A stretch of 64,000 nucleotides of DNA from Paenibacillus graminis (GTDB lineage Bacteria > Bacillota > Bacilli > Paenibacillales > Paenibacillaceae): NCBI RefSeq assembly GCF_000758705.1, contig NZ_CP009287.1, positions 5,332,001 to 5,396,000 of the forward strand, given 5' to 3'. The notes under the pieces were generated by a model that saw only the letters and a program-made list of their open reading frames with translations, searched no databases and was not told where the DNA came from. Every line of letters starts with the position of its first letter. The first letter of the stretch is position 1. Positions 53,208 to 62,912 of the stretch are shown here, one piece after another. Position numbers and translations under genes: made by a program.

Positions 53208-54461
53208 TTAAAATTCAAATTCAACATCGCTAAGGCGTCTTTGAATCTCCGAGATTACCCGTTTCTCTTCTTCTTCGCCTTTGGCGATGAAGGTTACAGA
53301 GAAGCGCACGAACGGGCCGGCATCATCCCAAGGCACGGTGGAGATCAGCTTCTCGCGGATCAGGAACTGCGAGAAATCTTCGCCGGATTCAAAACGGCGT
53401 CCGCCCTTGATACCTTTTGGAGCAGCCACATAAAGGAAAAATGAGCCTTTGGGTTTCTCAGCAGAGAAGCCCAGACTGTTCAGCGCATCTACCAGCATGT
53501 TGTGGCGGCGGGAATACTTGGCGGCAATTGCTTCGGTGATTTCAGGATGCTCCAGGCCATAAGCCGCTGCCTTTTGAATGGCGATGAATTGACCGGAATC
53601 ATTGTTGTCCTTCACATCGCTGAATGCCTTGACTACCAATGGGTTACCGGCTACGAAACCGATTCTCCAGCCGGTCATGTTGTAGGACTTGGACAGGGAG
53701 TGCAGCTCTACGCCGACATCCTTCGCACCTGGTACGGACAGGAAGCTGAGCGGCTTCATACCGTCATAAGTTAAGGCAGCGTATGGAGCATCGTGAATGA
53801 CGACTACATCATATTTCTTCGCCCAGGCTACCACTTCACTGAAAAATTCAGGAGTTGCGCTTGCGCCTGTCGGGTTGTTCGGATAGTTCAGGTAGATCAG
53901 CTTCGCTTTGCGGGCAACCTCTTCCGGAATGGAATTCAGGTCAGGCAGGAAGTTGTTTTCTTTCTTAAGCTCTACAGTGAACACTTGTCCACCCAGATAT
54001 TTGGTGTGTGTGCCCAGCACCGGATAACCCGGAACTGTCATAATGGTAATGTCTCCCGGGTTAATGAAGCAGGATGGCAGCATCGCCAGCGCAGGCTTCG
54101 AACCAATGGAGTGTACCACTTCAGTTACAGGATCAATGCCGTCTACTCTAAAAACTTCCTTCAGGTAAGCTGCGGCTGCGGCTTTGAACTCCGGAATCCC
54201 GTTGTCGGAATATCCACGGTTTTCTTCTTTGGCGGCTTCTACCGCGAGCTTGGCAACAATACCTTCGTCCGCCATTTCATCGGGTTCGCCAACGCCCATA
54301 TCAATCAGCTCAATATTCGGAAAATCCTGTTTCGCCGATGCTTTGGCGCGTTTGATTTTCTCAAATTTGTAGATGGCTGTATCTTTGCCATAATTCGCAC
54401 CGCCGATGCGGTCCGCAAAATTAGTCTGAATGAAAGTCTCCTGATATTGTTCAATGCTCAT
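53208..54461 (-). CDS. dapL: LL-diaminopimelate aminotransferase
   Basis: 417 residues, class I/II PLP fold. LHSLSKSYNMTGWRIGFVAGN contains the PLP-binding Lys (about 252); YLNYPNNPTGA and DAPYAALTYDG are further PLP contacts; IELIDMGVGEPDEMADEG fits the DapL subtype. Makes LL-DAP from tetrahydrodipicolinate for lysine and peptidoglycan in one step. It is monocistronic in appearance. Confidence 0.9.
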   Translation of the reverse strand: MSIEQYQETFIQTNFADRIGGANYGKDTAIYKFEKIKRAKASAKQDFPNIELIDMGVGEPDEMADEGIVAKLAVEAAKEENRGYSDNGIPEFKAAAAAYLKEVFRVDGIDPVTEVVHSIGSKPALAMLPSCFINPGDITIMTVPGYPVLGTHTKYLGGQVFTVELKKENNFLPDLNSIPEEVARKAKLIYLNYPNNPTGASATPEFFSEVVAWAKKYDVVVIHDAPYAALTYDGMKPLSFLSVPGAKDVGVELHSLSKSYNMTGWRIGFVAGNPLVVKAFSDVKDNNDSGQFIAIQKAAAYGLEHPEITEAIAAKYSRRHNMLVDALNSLGFSAEKPKGSFFLYVAAPKGIKGGRRFESGEDFSQFLIREKLISTVPWDDAGPFVRFSVTFIAKGEEEEKRVISEIQRRLSDVEFEF

Positions 54462-54626
54462 AATCTTTGTCTCATCTCCTGGCTTTTTTTATTCCTACAT
54501 CAACTGAACTTATGATTTTTGCATTTTCCCTCTTATTCTTAATATCTCAAGTTCAATTTGTATATGTTCTAAATATGCCGCAAAGCCGCCTTCAAAACCA
54601 TGGATTTATAATCACTTGATTTGTAC

Positions 54627-55601
54627 TTATCTGCTCCGCAGAGCAAACAGCACTTCTTCCATATCGGCCGGAATGGGCGCACTATACTCCATATATTCAC
54701 CGGTGGAGGGATGCACAAATCCCAGCACAGCGGCATGCAGAGCCTGTCCGTTCATAGTCGTCCCTTTGCTGCGCCCGTAGATGGGATCTCCGACCAGCGG
54801 ATGACCGATAAACTTCATATGCACACGAATCTGGTGCGTGCGTCCGGTCTCAAGCTGCAGCTCCAGCAGAGTGCAATCCCCAAAACGTTCCAGCACGGTA
54901 AAATGGGTCACAGACCGTTTGCTGTTCTTTTCGGTTACGGTATAGAGCTTGCGGTCATGCGGATCACGGCCAATAGGCGCATCTACCGTACCTTGGTCAT
55001 GGGACAGATTACCGTGTACTACAGCGATGTAGCGGCGGGTTACACTATGCTCTTTGAGCTGGGCTGCGAGCGAAGCATGGCTGGCGTCATTTTTGGCGGC
55101 CATAATCAGTCCAGAGGTGTCTTTATCGATACGGTGCACAATCCCCGGACGAATCTCGCCGTTAATGCCGGACAGGTCCTTGCAATGATACATCAGCGCA
55201 TTGACCAGTGTGCCGGAGGGATGCCCGGCTGCCGGATGAACCACCATCCCACGCGGTTTATTTACAACAATAACATCGCTGTCCTCATAGACCACTTCGA
55301 GCGGAATATCCTCCGCAATCAGGTCTGTCACCTCAGCTTCCGGTACAGTAACTGCAACCAAATCGCCTTCGGCCAGTTTATAGTTGGCTTTCACCGGAGC
55401 GCCATTTACGGTTACATGACCTCCGCTGATCCACAGCTGTACCTGGGAGCGTGAAATCTCATCTTCCCAAGACTCCGTAATGTATTTATCGATCCGCTCC
55501 CGGGCATTCTCCCCGGCAACAGTCCATTCCGTGACGTCCCTTTCTTCTTCCGCGGCACCGGAGGGCACCTGCTGATTGACGTCCTTATTCAACTCATTCA
55601 T
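54627..55601 (-). CDS. rluD: 23S rRNA pseudouridine synthase RluD-type
   Basis: 324 residues: S4 domain (about 30-95), catalytic HRIDKDTSGLIMAAK (Asp about 158), GRTHQIRVHMKFIGHPLVGDPIYG. The start overlaps the lspA stop by eight bases; GGAAGGGA precedes it. Modifies helix 69 uridines. RluD-like annotation may include RluC/A types. Confidence 0.88.
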   Translation of the reverse strand: MNELNKDVNQQVPSGAAEEERDVTEWTVAGENARERIDKYITESWEDEISRSQVQLWISGGHVTVNGAPVKANYKLAEGDLVAVTVPEAEVTDLIAEDIPLEVVYEDSDVIVVNKPRGMVVHPAAGHPSGTLVNALMYHCKDLSGINGEIRPGIVHRIDKDTSGLIMAAKNDASHASLAAQLKEHSVTRRYIAVVHGNLSHDQGTVDAPIGRDPHDRKLYTVTEKNSKRSVTHFTVLERFGDCTLLELQLETGRTHQIRVHMKFIGHPLVGDPIYGRSKGTTMNGQALHAAVLGFVHPSTGEYMEYSAPIPADMEEVLFALRSR

Positions 55602-56109
55602 TCCCTTCCTTGACTTCCTTGGTTTCCTTAACCTCGTTGATTTCTTCTCCGCTCTTCATATCAAGCAGCGTATCCAGAATAATCAGTACCACTCCGATCA
55701 CAATGCAGGAATCCGCCACATTAAAGATCGGAAAAGTGTAGCTGCCGAAATTGAACATCAGGAAGTCAACAACCTCACCGTTCAAAAGCCTGTCCAGAAA
55801 GTTGCCTACAGCTCCGCCGAGCACTAATGCCAGTGCAGTGGGCAGCAGCTTGCGGGTTGCTCTGGCCTTGTTCAGATACCAGACGATGCCCGCCACAACT
55901 ATAACCGTGACCACGACAAAGAACCACTGCTGTCCCTGAAGAATACCAAAAGCGGCTCCTTGATTGCGGTGGGAGGTGATAATGAAAAAATCCTTAATGA
56001 CCGGAATCTGCTCGCCGAGCTCCAGCCGGGTAGCAATCAAATACTTGGTACCCTGGTCCACCAAAAATACGATAAGCGCAATCAGATAGTACACCACAGA
56101 AGTTGTCAC
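55594..56109 (-). CDS. lspA: Lipoprotein signal peptidase II
   Basis: 171 residues with four TM helices. Catalytic Asp pair in GNFLDRLLNGEVVDF and FNVADSCI (about 110-135). Cleaves the prolipoprotein signal at the lipidated Cys, for example that of the lipoprotein at 34447. C-terminus ends in a charged tail with three KE-type repeats. Confidence 0.92.
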   Translation of the reverse strand: MTTSVVYYLIALIVFLVDQGTKYLIATRLELGEQIPVIKDFFIITSHRNQGAAFGILQGQQWFFVVVTVIVVAGIVWYLNKARATRKLLPTALALVLGGAVGNFLDRLLNGEVVDFLMFNFGSYTFPIFNVADSCIVIGVVLIILDTLLDMKSGEEINEVKETKEVKEGNE

Positions 56110-56340
56110 TCCGTTCTTATTTTTCCCGCTGCAGGCGGTACGAATACTGTATAAAGACTTGTATATTGTAGCACAGGCCTCAAGAAGCCGTCTATTGCAA
56201 GGACAGGGCTTAACTCCCCAGACCGGGGAGTATTTGCCATCGCTAAAAAGCTTGCTCTCCGGTCAACCTATCCAATAAGCATCCGGGACATGTCGCAATC
56301 GAACGATGCTTAAGAATGTAATACGAAAGGAGCTACCCCT

Positions 56341-57072
56341 ATGAGCCATCTGCCGGCAGAGCAGCTTGCCAAGCTGCGGGCTGCGGTTATTCAGCAGCGG
56401 GAAGATATTGAACATAGATTGAAAAACAACGCCCACTACGGGCTGCAGGACTCCATGCGTGATATGACTGGAGATCTGACGGAGATTGACAACCACCCCG
56501 GCGATGCCGCCACGGAGCTGTATCACCGGTCCATGGATATTTCATTGCTGGAGCGTGACGAGCATGAACTGGATGACATTGCTGCAGCCTTAGCTGCCAT
56601 GGATGAAGGAACCTACGGGATCTGTGCAGTCTGCGGCGAACCCATACCTCTGGAGCGCTTGAATGCCGTACCGCTTACCCGCTTCTGCAAAGAGCACAAC
56701 CCCCGCCAAAGCTCGCCTTTTACAAGGCCTGCAGAAGAGGAATTTTTGTACCCGCCGTTTGGACGCACCAGTCTGGATGAACGCGAGGAACAGAACCGGT
56801 TCGACGGTGAAGACGCCTGGCAGATTGTTGAGAGCTGGGGCAGCTCCAATTCACCGGCCATGGCCGAGGGCAATGACATTTCTTCTTATAATGATATGGA
56901 GATTGAAGCTGACGAAACCGAAGGCTTCGTGGAGCCTTGGGAGAACTTTATCGCTACAGACATCGCCGGGAACCATACGATGGTCATCAAGGGATCAAGC
57001 TACCGCCACTACATGGACAGCGGGGAAGGAAGCTATCTTCTCGATCCGCTGAGTAAAAAAGAAAGGGAGTAG
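56341..57072 (+). CDS. DksA/TraR-type zinc protein, YteA-like
   Basis: 243 residues. Helical N-terminus, then DEGTYGICAVCGEPIPLERLNAVPLTRFCKEH (short zinc site, Cys about 98, 101, 117), followed by a polar C-terminus with GDAWQIVESWGSSNSP, as in YteA-family proteins of sporulating bacilli. It lacks the full C4 set. Role probably regulatory. The 231-base gap upstream holds no clear gene. Confidence 0.75.
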   Translation: MSHLPAEQLAKLRAAVIQQREDIEHRLKNNAHYGLQDSMRDMTGDLTEIDNHPGDAATELYHRSMDISLLERDEHELDDIAAALAAMDEGTYGICAVCGEPIPLERLNAVPLTRFCKEHNPRQSSPFTRPAEEEFLYPPFGRTSLDEREEQNRFDGEDAWQIVESWGSSNSPAMAEGNDISSYNDMEIEADETEGFVEPWENFIATDIAGNHTMVIKGSSYRHYMDSGEGSYLLDPLSKKERE

Positions 57073-57107
57073 CCTGAGGCTGCTCTTTTTTAAATTTAGG
57101 GGTTATT

Positions 57108-57662
57108 TTAAAAGGTCTTCAGCTCCAGTTGATGCTGTACAATCCGCACAATGTCAGCAATGTAATCGCCGATGATCGGCAGATTGAGCGCCCCAAGAAC
57201 CTGAAGCACATAAATGATCGTTGCGGCAAAAAAAGTAAAGCCCAGCGCAATCCCCAATCCCCGCGCCGTTCCCGACAGTACATTCAGCCAAACCAGACGC
57301 CAGGGTGAGTTCAGGAGCTGCGTATACTCGGCGATCCGCGCTTTCTCCATCTGCTGGACCAGCCCGGTTGTCAGCCGGTAGACGGCATTCAGCTTTTCTT
57401 CCGGCGGAATATCAGCAGGATCACCGCTAATGCCGTGGAGATCCGGAGAAGGATTGTCCGGACCATATGCGTTCACGTGCACAGAACGCTGATGCATGGT
57501 TGCCGCCTGCTCGATCTGACGCGGCGAATGGTGCTGTTTTGGAGTGCTGCTGTCCACCTGACTGCTTATGCCTTTCTGCGTGCTGCTGCCCGACCCGGAT
57601 GTTCTGATGGAGATTCTCCCTGTTTTACCGAAGCGGTGCTTGTCCTCTTGCCGTCCCTCCAT
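57108..57662 (-). CDS. DUF5665-like membrane protein
   Basis: 184 residues: disordered Ser/Thr/Gln-rich N-terminus (about 1-85), then a conserved part LLNSPWRLVWLNVLSGTARGLGIALG (about 118-143) and TM helix, with NLPIIGDYIADIVRIVQ. Pattern matches DUF5665 proteins. Function unknown. Confidence 0.72.
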   Translation of the reverse strand: MEGRQEDKHRFGKTGRISIRTSGSGSSTQKGISSQVDSSTPKQHHSPRQIEQAATMHQRSVHVNAYGPDNPSPDLHGISGDPADIPPEEKLNAVYRLTTGLVQQMEKARIAEYTQLLNSPWRLVWLNVLSGTARGLGIALGFTFFAATIIYVLQVLGALNLPIIGDYIADIVRIVQHQLELKTF

Positions 57663-57828
57663 AGCGTTGACTCCTCCCTAGCGTCACTTAAGGTCCACAA
57701 AGTAAACGAGCCCGGTCAAAAGAGAGAGGACTCTCTTTAAGCACCGGGCTCGTCATTTTGCCGCTAACCCCTAGAATCTTATCCTTTGCCGCTAGTATAT
57801 GCCATTAAGGGACAGGTAATGCAATCCT

Positions 57829-60800
57829 TTAAGCTTCGATGTGAATTCCGATCGATTTGCCTCCGGCCTCTACGGTCTCAAACGCATGGTCGCCATCGAA
57901 ATCAACTGTAGTTACCAGCACATTCTCGCGGAGCACATGTTCGAATGCCGTCACTGCGGCTTTCAGCTCGCCGTCCAGCTTAAGGGTCAGCGCGATCCGC
58001 TTCTCAATCGGCAGATCCAGGCGTTTGCGGTAATCCTGGACCGCACGTACGATCTCGCGCACCCAGCCTTCCTGCACCAGCTCCGGTGTGATCTCCGTAT
58101 TCAGCGCTACCGTAAGTCCGTACCCGGATGCCGAAGCAAAGCCCGGTTTGGCCTGCTTCTCTACGAGCAGCTCCTCAGCGGTAACCTGCAGCTCTTCCCC
58201 TTCCGGGGATACAATCGCAATGACACCTTCCTGTACGGTTTTGCGGGTAGACTCACTATCCAAAGCTTTCAGGAAGCCCTGGAGGAAGCCGACGTTTTTA
58301 CCGTACTTTTTGCCGGCCACCTTCAGATTGAGCTTCAGTGTAAAATCTACAAATCCGCTGTCGCTATGCTCCACCACAATTTCTTTGACATTGATTTCAT
58401 CCTTGATGATCTCTTCGTAATCGGCCAAATGGAAGCTGCGGTCGATCGATACGATCAGCTCGGACAACGGCTGGCGGTTCTTGATGCCGGTCTCATTGCG
58501 GACGTTGCGGGCCAGCTCAACGATCTGTCTCGCACTCTCCATATCCTGCTCCAGCTCCAGATCGATCAGACTCTCATCGGCCACAGGATAATCGGCCAAA
58601 TGCACACTTTCTCCACCGCCCAGATTCATAAAGATATCCTCGGACAGCATCGGTGTAAAAGGAGCCATTAGCGTAGCGGTAGTCAGCAGAACATGCGTCA
58701 ATGTGCGGTACGCATCAAGCTTCTCCTCGCCCAGCCCGCTGCCCCAGAAACGGTCACGGGAACGGCGGATATACCAGTTGCTCAGCTCATCCACAAAGTT
58801 CTCAACCGCCTTGGACGTATTAACGAAATCATTAACGGCAAGGCCCTTATCCACCAGAAGGATCAGGCTGTTCAGGCGGGACAGAATCCAGCGGTCCAGC
58901 TTATGCTGCGATACTTTGAACGGATGATCGGCAGGATCGTAGCCGTCGATGCCGGCATACAGCGTCAGGAACGCATGGGTGTTGACCAGCGTATCTACAA
59001 TCTTGGATTTGGTCTCACCGACCAAGCCGCGCGAGAACCGTTTGTTGTTCCATGGCGCGCTGTCGGACAGGATCGCCCAGCGGAACGCATCCGTGCCGTA
59101 TTCGTTCATGATTTCCCAAGGATCAATGACGTTGCCTTTGGATTTGGACATTTTTTGGCCGTTCTCATCAAAGATGTGGCCGTGGGCAATCACAGCCTTA
59201 TACGGAGCTGTGCCTTTGAACAGCGTCGAAACCGCAAGCAGGCTGTAGAACCAGCCGCGTGTCTGGTCAATCCCTTCGCAGATCATGTCTGCCGGATACT
59301 GGTCCTCGAACTTGTCTTGATTCTGAAACGGATAGTGGCTTTGGGCGAACGGCATCGAACCGCTGTCGAACCAGACGTCGATCACCTCCGAGGTCCGCAC
59401 CATTACTCCGCCCTCGCTGAACGGACTGCGTAATTTGATGTTATCCACGTAAGGCTTGTGCAGCTCGATATCCTCCGGTACTTCCCCGATAGCCATCGAT
59501 CTCAGTTCAGCAATGCTGTGCGGTGCAAATTCCTTGCCCGTATCCTGGCAGACCCAGATATTCAGCGGAGTCCCCCAATAGCGGTTGCGGCTGATGTTCC
59601 AATCCACCAGTTCCTCCAGGAATTTGCCGAAACGGCCTTCCCGCACATGATCAGGATACCAATCCACACTGTTGTTGTTCGCAATGAGCTGGTCCTTGAT
59701 TGCCGTTGTCTGGATAAACCAGCTGTCTGTTGCATAGTAGAGCAGCGGGGTATCACAGCGCCAGCAGAACGGATAGCTGTGCTCGTATTTCTCTTTGCTG
59801 TACAGCAGGCCTTTCTCGGATAGCACCTTCACAATATCCAGATCGCAATCCTTCACAAACCGTCCGGCAAAATCAGAAACCACATCCGTATATTTACCGG
59901 AAGTATCCACTACGTTCACAAAGCTGATGCCATTCTCACGGCAGCTCTTATAGTCATCTTCACCATGTGCCGGAGCCATGTGCACGATCCCTGTACCGCT
60001 GGAATCGGTAACGAAGGAGGCACCGACGATAACATTATGTTTTTCGGCCTGGATGTATCCGAATGGCGGTGTATAGCTCTGGCCGATAAAATCCTTACCC
60101 TTGTGTGTGGACAGGATCGTATATTCGCCCTTCAATACCTCATCTACAAGATTCTTCGCCAACACATACACGCCGTCTTCCTGCTGGGCACGGACATACT
60201 CCATATCCGGGTTCATCGCCAGTGCCATATGCGCCGGCAGAGTCCAAGGCGTGGTCGTCCAGGCGAGCACGTAGTCGCCGCTGCCGTCCAGCTTGAACTT
60301 GGCTGTTGCGCTAAGGTCTTTGACCGTCTTGTAGCCCTGTGCCACTTCATGCGAACTCAGCGTCGTCTGGCAGCTTGGGCAATACGGGCTTACCCGGTGT
60401 CCGCGGTACAGCAGCCCTTTCTCATGGACCGTAGCCAGGATGTTCCATACACTCTCGATGTATGTATTGTCCAAGGTAACATACGGATGATCCAGATCGG
60501 TCCAGTACCCGATGGCCTCCGTGAACTCGCGCCATTGCTTCTCGTATCCGAAGACACTCTCCTTACACTCCTTAATGAACTTCTCCACACCATATTCTTC
60601 GATTTCCTGCTTGCCGGAGATTCCCAGCTTCTTCTGTACGCCGAGTTCTACCGGTAGCCCGTGAGTATCCCAGCCTGCCTTACGCACTACCCGGTAGCCC
60701 TTCATCGTCTGATAGCGGCCGATAAAGTCCTTGATAACCCGCCCGAGCACGTGCCCGATATGCGGTACGCCATTGGCCGTCGGCGGCCCTTCATAGAACA

Positions 60801-60921
60801 CATAGTTCGGACGGCCTTCGCGGTTCTCTATAGATCTGCGGAACGTATTTTCGTCGCTCCATTTCTTCAAAATGCGGACGTCTCTGGCCCGCGCTTTTTC
60901 TTTGACATCTACCTTTTGCAT
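57829..60921 (-). CDS. ileS: Isoleucyl-tRNA synthetase, type 2-like
   Basis: 1030 residues, longer than bacterial type 1 (about 920). HIGH motif GVPHIGHVLG (about 51-60), WDTHGLPVELGVQKKLG, KMSKS motif GQKMSKSKGN (about 590), editing domain between. The style is of the eukaryote-like type 2 IleS, some of which tolerate mupirocin. Charges tRNA-Ile. Controlled by the T-box at 61768-62089. Confidence 0.95.
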   Translation of the reverse strand: MQKVDVKEKARARDVRILKKWSDENTFRRSIENREGRPNYVFYEGPPTANGVPHIGHVLGRVIKDFIGRYQTMKGYRVVRKAGWDTHGLPVELGVQKKLGISGKQEIEEYGVEKFIKECKESVFGYEKQWREFTEAIGYWTDLDHPYVTLDNTYIESVWNILATVHEKGLLYRGHRVSPYCPSCQTTLSSHEVAQGYKTVKDLSATAKFKLDGSGDYVLAWTTTPWTLPAHMALAMNPDMEYVRAQQEDGVYVLAKNLVDEVLKGEYTILSTHKGKDFIGQSYTPPFGYIQAEKHNVIVGASFVTDSSGTGIVHMAPAHGEDDYKSCRENGISFVNVVDTSGKYTDVVSDFAGRFVKDCDLDIVKVLSEKGLLYSKEKYEHSYPFCWRCDTPLLYYATDSWFIQTTAIKDQLIANNNSVDWYPDHVREGRFGKFLEELVDWNISRNRYWGTPLNIWVCQDTGKEFAPHSIAELRSMAIGEVPEDIELHKPYVDNIKLRSPFSEGGVMVRTSEVIDVWFDSGSMPFAQSHYPFQNQDKFEDQYPADMICEGIDQTRGWFYSLLAVSTLFKGTAPYKAVIAHGHIFDENGQKMSKSKGNVIDPWEIMNEYGTDAFRWAILSDSAPWNNKRFSRGLVGETKSKIVDTLVNTHAFLTLYAGIDGYDPADHPFKVSQHKLDRWILSRLNSLILLVDKGLAVNDFVNTSKAVENFVDELSNWYIRRSRDRFWGSGLGEEKLDAYRTLTHVLLTTATLMAPFTPMLSEDIFMNLGGGESVHLADYPVADESLIDLELEQDMESARQIVELARNVRNETGIKNRQPLSELIVSIDRSFHLADYEEIIKDEINVKEIVVEHSDSGFVDFTLKLNLKVAGKKYGKNVGFLQGFLKALDSESTRKTVQEGVIAIVSPEGEELQVTAEELLVEKQAKPGFASASGYGLTVALNTEITPELVQEGWVREIVRAVQDYRKRLDLPIEKRIALTLKLDGELKAAVTAFEHVLRENVLVTTVDFDGDHAFETVEAGGKSIGIHIEA

Positions 60922-61070
60922 TGGTGGTCAATCCTTCCATGGTTTTGTCTTAAAATACCTCTTCGCTCCCTCTGGACACACGGTACATTGTCTAACTTCC
61001 GGGGAGAGGCGGGTATTGATCTGCTATTGTCGTAATGCCCGCATTTCGCCGCTAGCGGCACGCTCTACCT

Positions 61071-61563
61071 GGCGACCCGCCCGCGATCCCGAAGGGCAGC
61101 GCTGGGCGGGGTGCCTCTGCGGCGGCGGGGCGAAACCCGCCGGGGCCTTGCCCTTACCCTGGCGACCCGCACGCGTTCCCGAAGGGCAGCGCTGGGCGGG
61201 GTGCCTCTGCGGCGGCGGGGCGAAGCCCGCCGGGGCCTTGCCCTTGCCCTGGCGACCCGCCCGCGATCCCGAAGGGCAGCGCTGGGCGGGGTGCTTCTGC
61301 GGCGGCGGGGCGAAGCCGCCGGAGCCTTGCCCTTGCCCTGGCGACCCGCACGCGTTCCCGAAGGGCAGCGCTGAGCGGGGTGCCTCTGCGGCGGCGGGGC
61401 GAAACCCGCCGGGGCCTTGCCCTTGCCCTGGCGACCCGCACGCGATCCCGAAGGGCAGCGCTGGGCGGGGTGCCTCTGCGGCGGCGGGGCGAAGCCCGCC
61501 GGGGCCTTGCCCTTGCCCTGGCGACCCGCCCGCGATCCCGAAGGGCAGGGCTGGGCGGGGTGC
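61071..61563. repeat. GC-rich tandem array, about 5.5 copies of 90 bp
   Basis: Units begin GGCGACCCGC at 61071, 61161, 61251, 61340, 61430 and 61520 (period 90, once 89), differing by a few bases. Each contains GAAGGGCAGCGCTG, GGGGTGCCTCTGCGG and CCCGCCGGGGCC. Because 90 is divisible by three, several reading frames stay open on both strands and give collagen-like peptides; no ribosome site supports any. It lies inside the ileS leader. Confidence 0.92.
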
Positions 61564-61767
61564 CTTTCGCCCTTTGTTTTTCGCACTTCCGCATGGAAGG
61601 CCCCGCAGGCGTCCCCGCCAGGGGAGCCTAAGAAGGGACGCTCCCCCGCCGAACAAATCCTTTCCCTTCCGCAGACGCCCATTTTTCCACGAACAATCCC
61701 TTGTTGCGGGTGTCCAGAGGGCGGCCAGCCCTTGGGGTCCCCCTTAGAAGGGGGATTTAGGGGGATG

Positions 61768-62089
61768 CAAAAATAAACGTCGCCCCGCCCCCAAGGGGCG
61801 AGACGACGCTCGCGATACCACCCTAATTCTGCGCCTCATGCACATCCGCAGGCGGTGTGTATTCAGTACAATCTCAGTTCCGCGCAGCATGCTGGCCACG
61901 CGGGTCCGGGATAACGTCCGGCAGACGGCTTAGGCCTACACACGTATTGAACGCTTCAGCTTAGCTTCTAGGGGAAGATCTTCCGAGCAAGGCGTGAACA
62001 ATCGGCTCGCAGCAATCACCGACTCTCTGGAGAACGTTACCTTATCGTACTTGTCCCGTCATCGAATAGATATGAACAGATTACAGATA
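61768..62089 (-). promoter_or_regulatory. T-box riboswitch of ileS
   Basis: Minus-strand T-box sequence AGGGTGGTATCGCG (61827-61814), terminator CGTCGCCCCGCCC.../GGGGCGAGACGACG with TTTATTTTT, and stem I with AGAGAGTCGGTG and GCTGCGAGCCGA loops. A candidate specifier AUC (Ile) lies in GGAAGATCTTCC (61973-61984). Uncharged tRNA-Ile would switch to antitermination. The gene it controls starts 850 bases downstream. Confidence 0.9.
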
Positions 62090-62096
62090 TGTTCTA

Positions 62097-62125
62097 GTTA
62101 TAGACGTTTTAAGCAGAAATGTCAA
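62097..62125 (-). promoter_or_regulatory. ileS T-box promoter
   Basis: TTGACA (62125-62120), 17 bases, TATAAC (62102-62097), directly upstream of the T-box leader. Confidence 0.85.
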
Positions 62126-62203
62126 TCATGAAGGCGGCAGCTGCCCTCCGCAGCAGATAGGGTCGCGGTGCACAATTGAACAGCCTGAAGGGATATCTGC
62201 CGC

Positions 62204-62698
62204 TCAGAGCGCGTTCTCACTTACCTCACGGCTCTCTAAGGCGTTCCAGTCGTCAGTGGACAGCAGCTCCAGCTGCGCTTCCAGCAGTGTCCGGAAACGG
62301 GTGCGGTAGATAGAGGCCTGCTTGCGCAGCTCTTCCGTTTCGATCGCAACCTTGCGGGATTTAGATAATGCTTCGTTAATAATCCGGTCGGCGTTTTTCT
62401 CCGCTTCCTTGATGATCAGTTGGGATTCCTTTTTGGAGTTGTTCTTTACATCATCGGCTGCTTCCTGAGCAACGAGAATCGTTTTGGACAGACTCTCTTC
62501 GATGTTCACAAAATGATCAAGCCGCTCCTGAAGGGACAAAAGCTGGTTGTGCAGCTCTTTATTTTCACGGATGACGCTCTCATAATCCTTGATGACCTGA
62601 TCCAGAAATTCGTTGACCTCATCCTCATCATAACCGCGGATTCTCCGGGAGAACTCCTTGTTATGTATATCGAGTGGTGTTAATGGCATGCTGTGCAC
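62204..62698 (-). CDS. divIVA: DivIVA cell-division/pole protein
   Basis: 164 residues. N-terminal membrane-binding part MPLTPLDIHNKEFSRRIRGYDEDEVNEFLDQV, then coiled coil to about 140. Marks poles and septa and organises division. The typical neighbour of ileS and ylmH. Confidence 0.94.
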   Translation of the reverse strand: MHSMPLTPLDIHNKEFSRRIRGYDEDEVNEFLDQVIKDYESVIRENKELHNQLLSLQERLDHFVNIEESLSKTILVAQEAADDVKNNSKKESQLIIKEAEKNADRIINEALSKSRKVAIETEELRKQASIYRTRFRTLLEAQLELLSTDDWNALESREVSENAL

Positions 62699-62912
62699 CT
62701 CCTAGAAATTTCGGACCTCTTGTGCCCCTGAACCCTAATCTGTCCGCAGACAAAATAGAAAGACTATTTTAAGTAGAAGCAGCTGTGTAATTTCACTCGG
62801 CTGCCGCTAGGGGCCGCCTCTTCTACAAGTATCGGCGTTCAGCTTTCAAAATGTTTGGCTCCCTATAGAGATATTCAATTTCGACAGGCAGCACTGGATT
62901 CCTGCATGGATT

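Noticed and set aside
60872..61747. Long open frames with collagen-like Gly-Pro-Gln-rich repeats on both strands
   Set aside because: They arise from the 90-bp repeat, whose length keeps several frames open; none has a ribosome site and they overlap each other.
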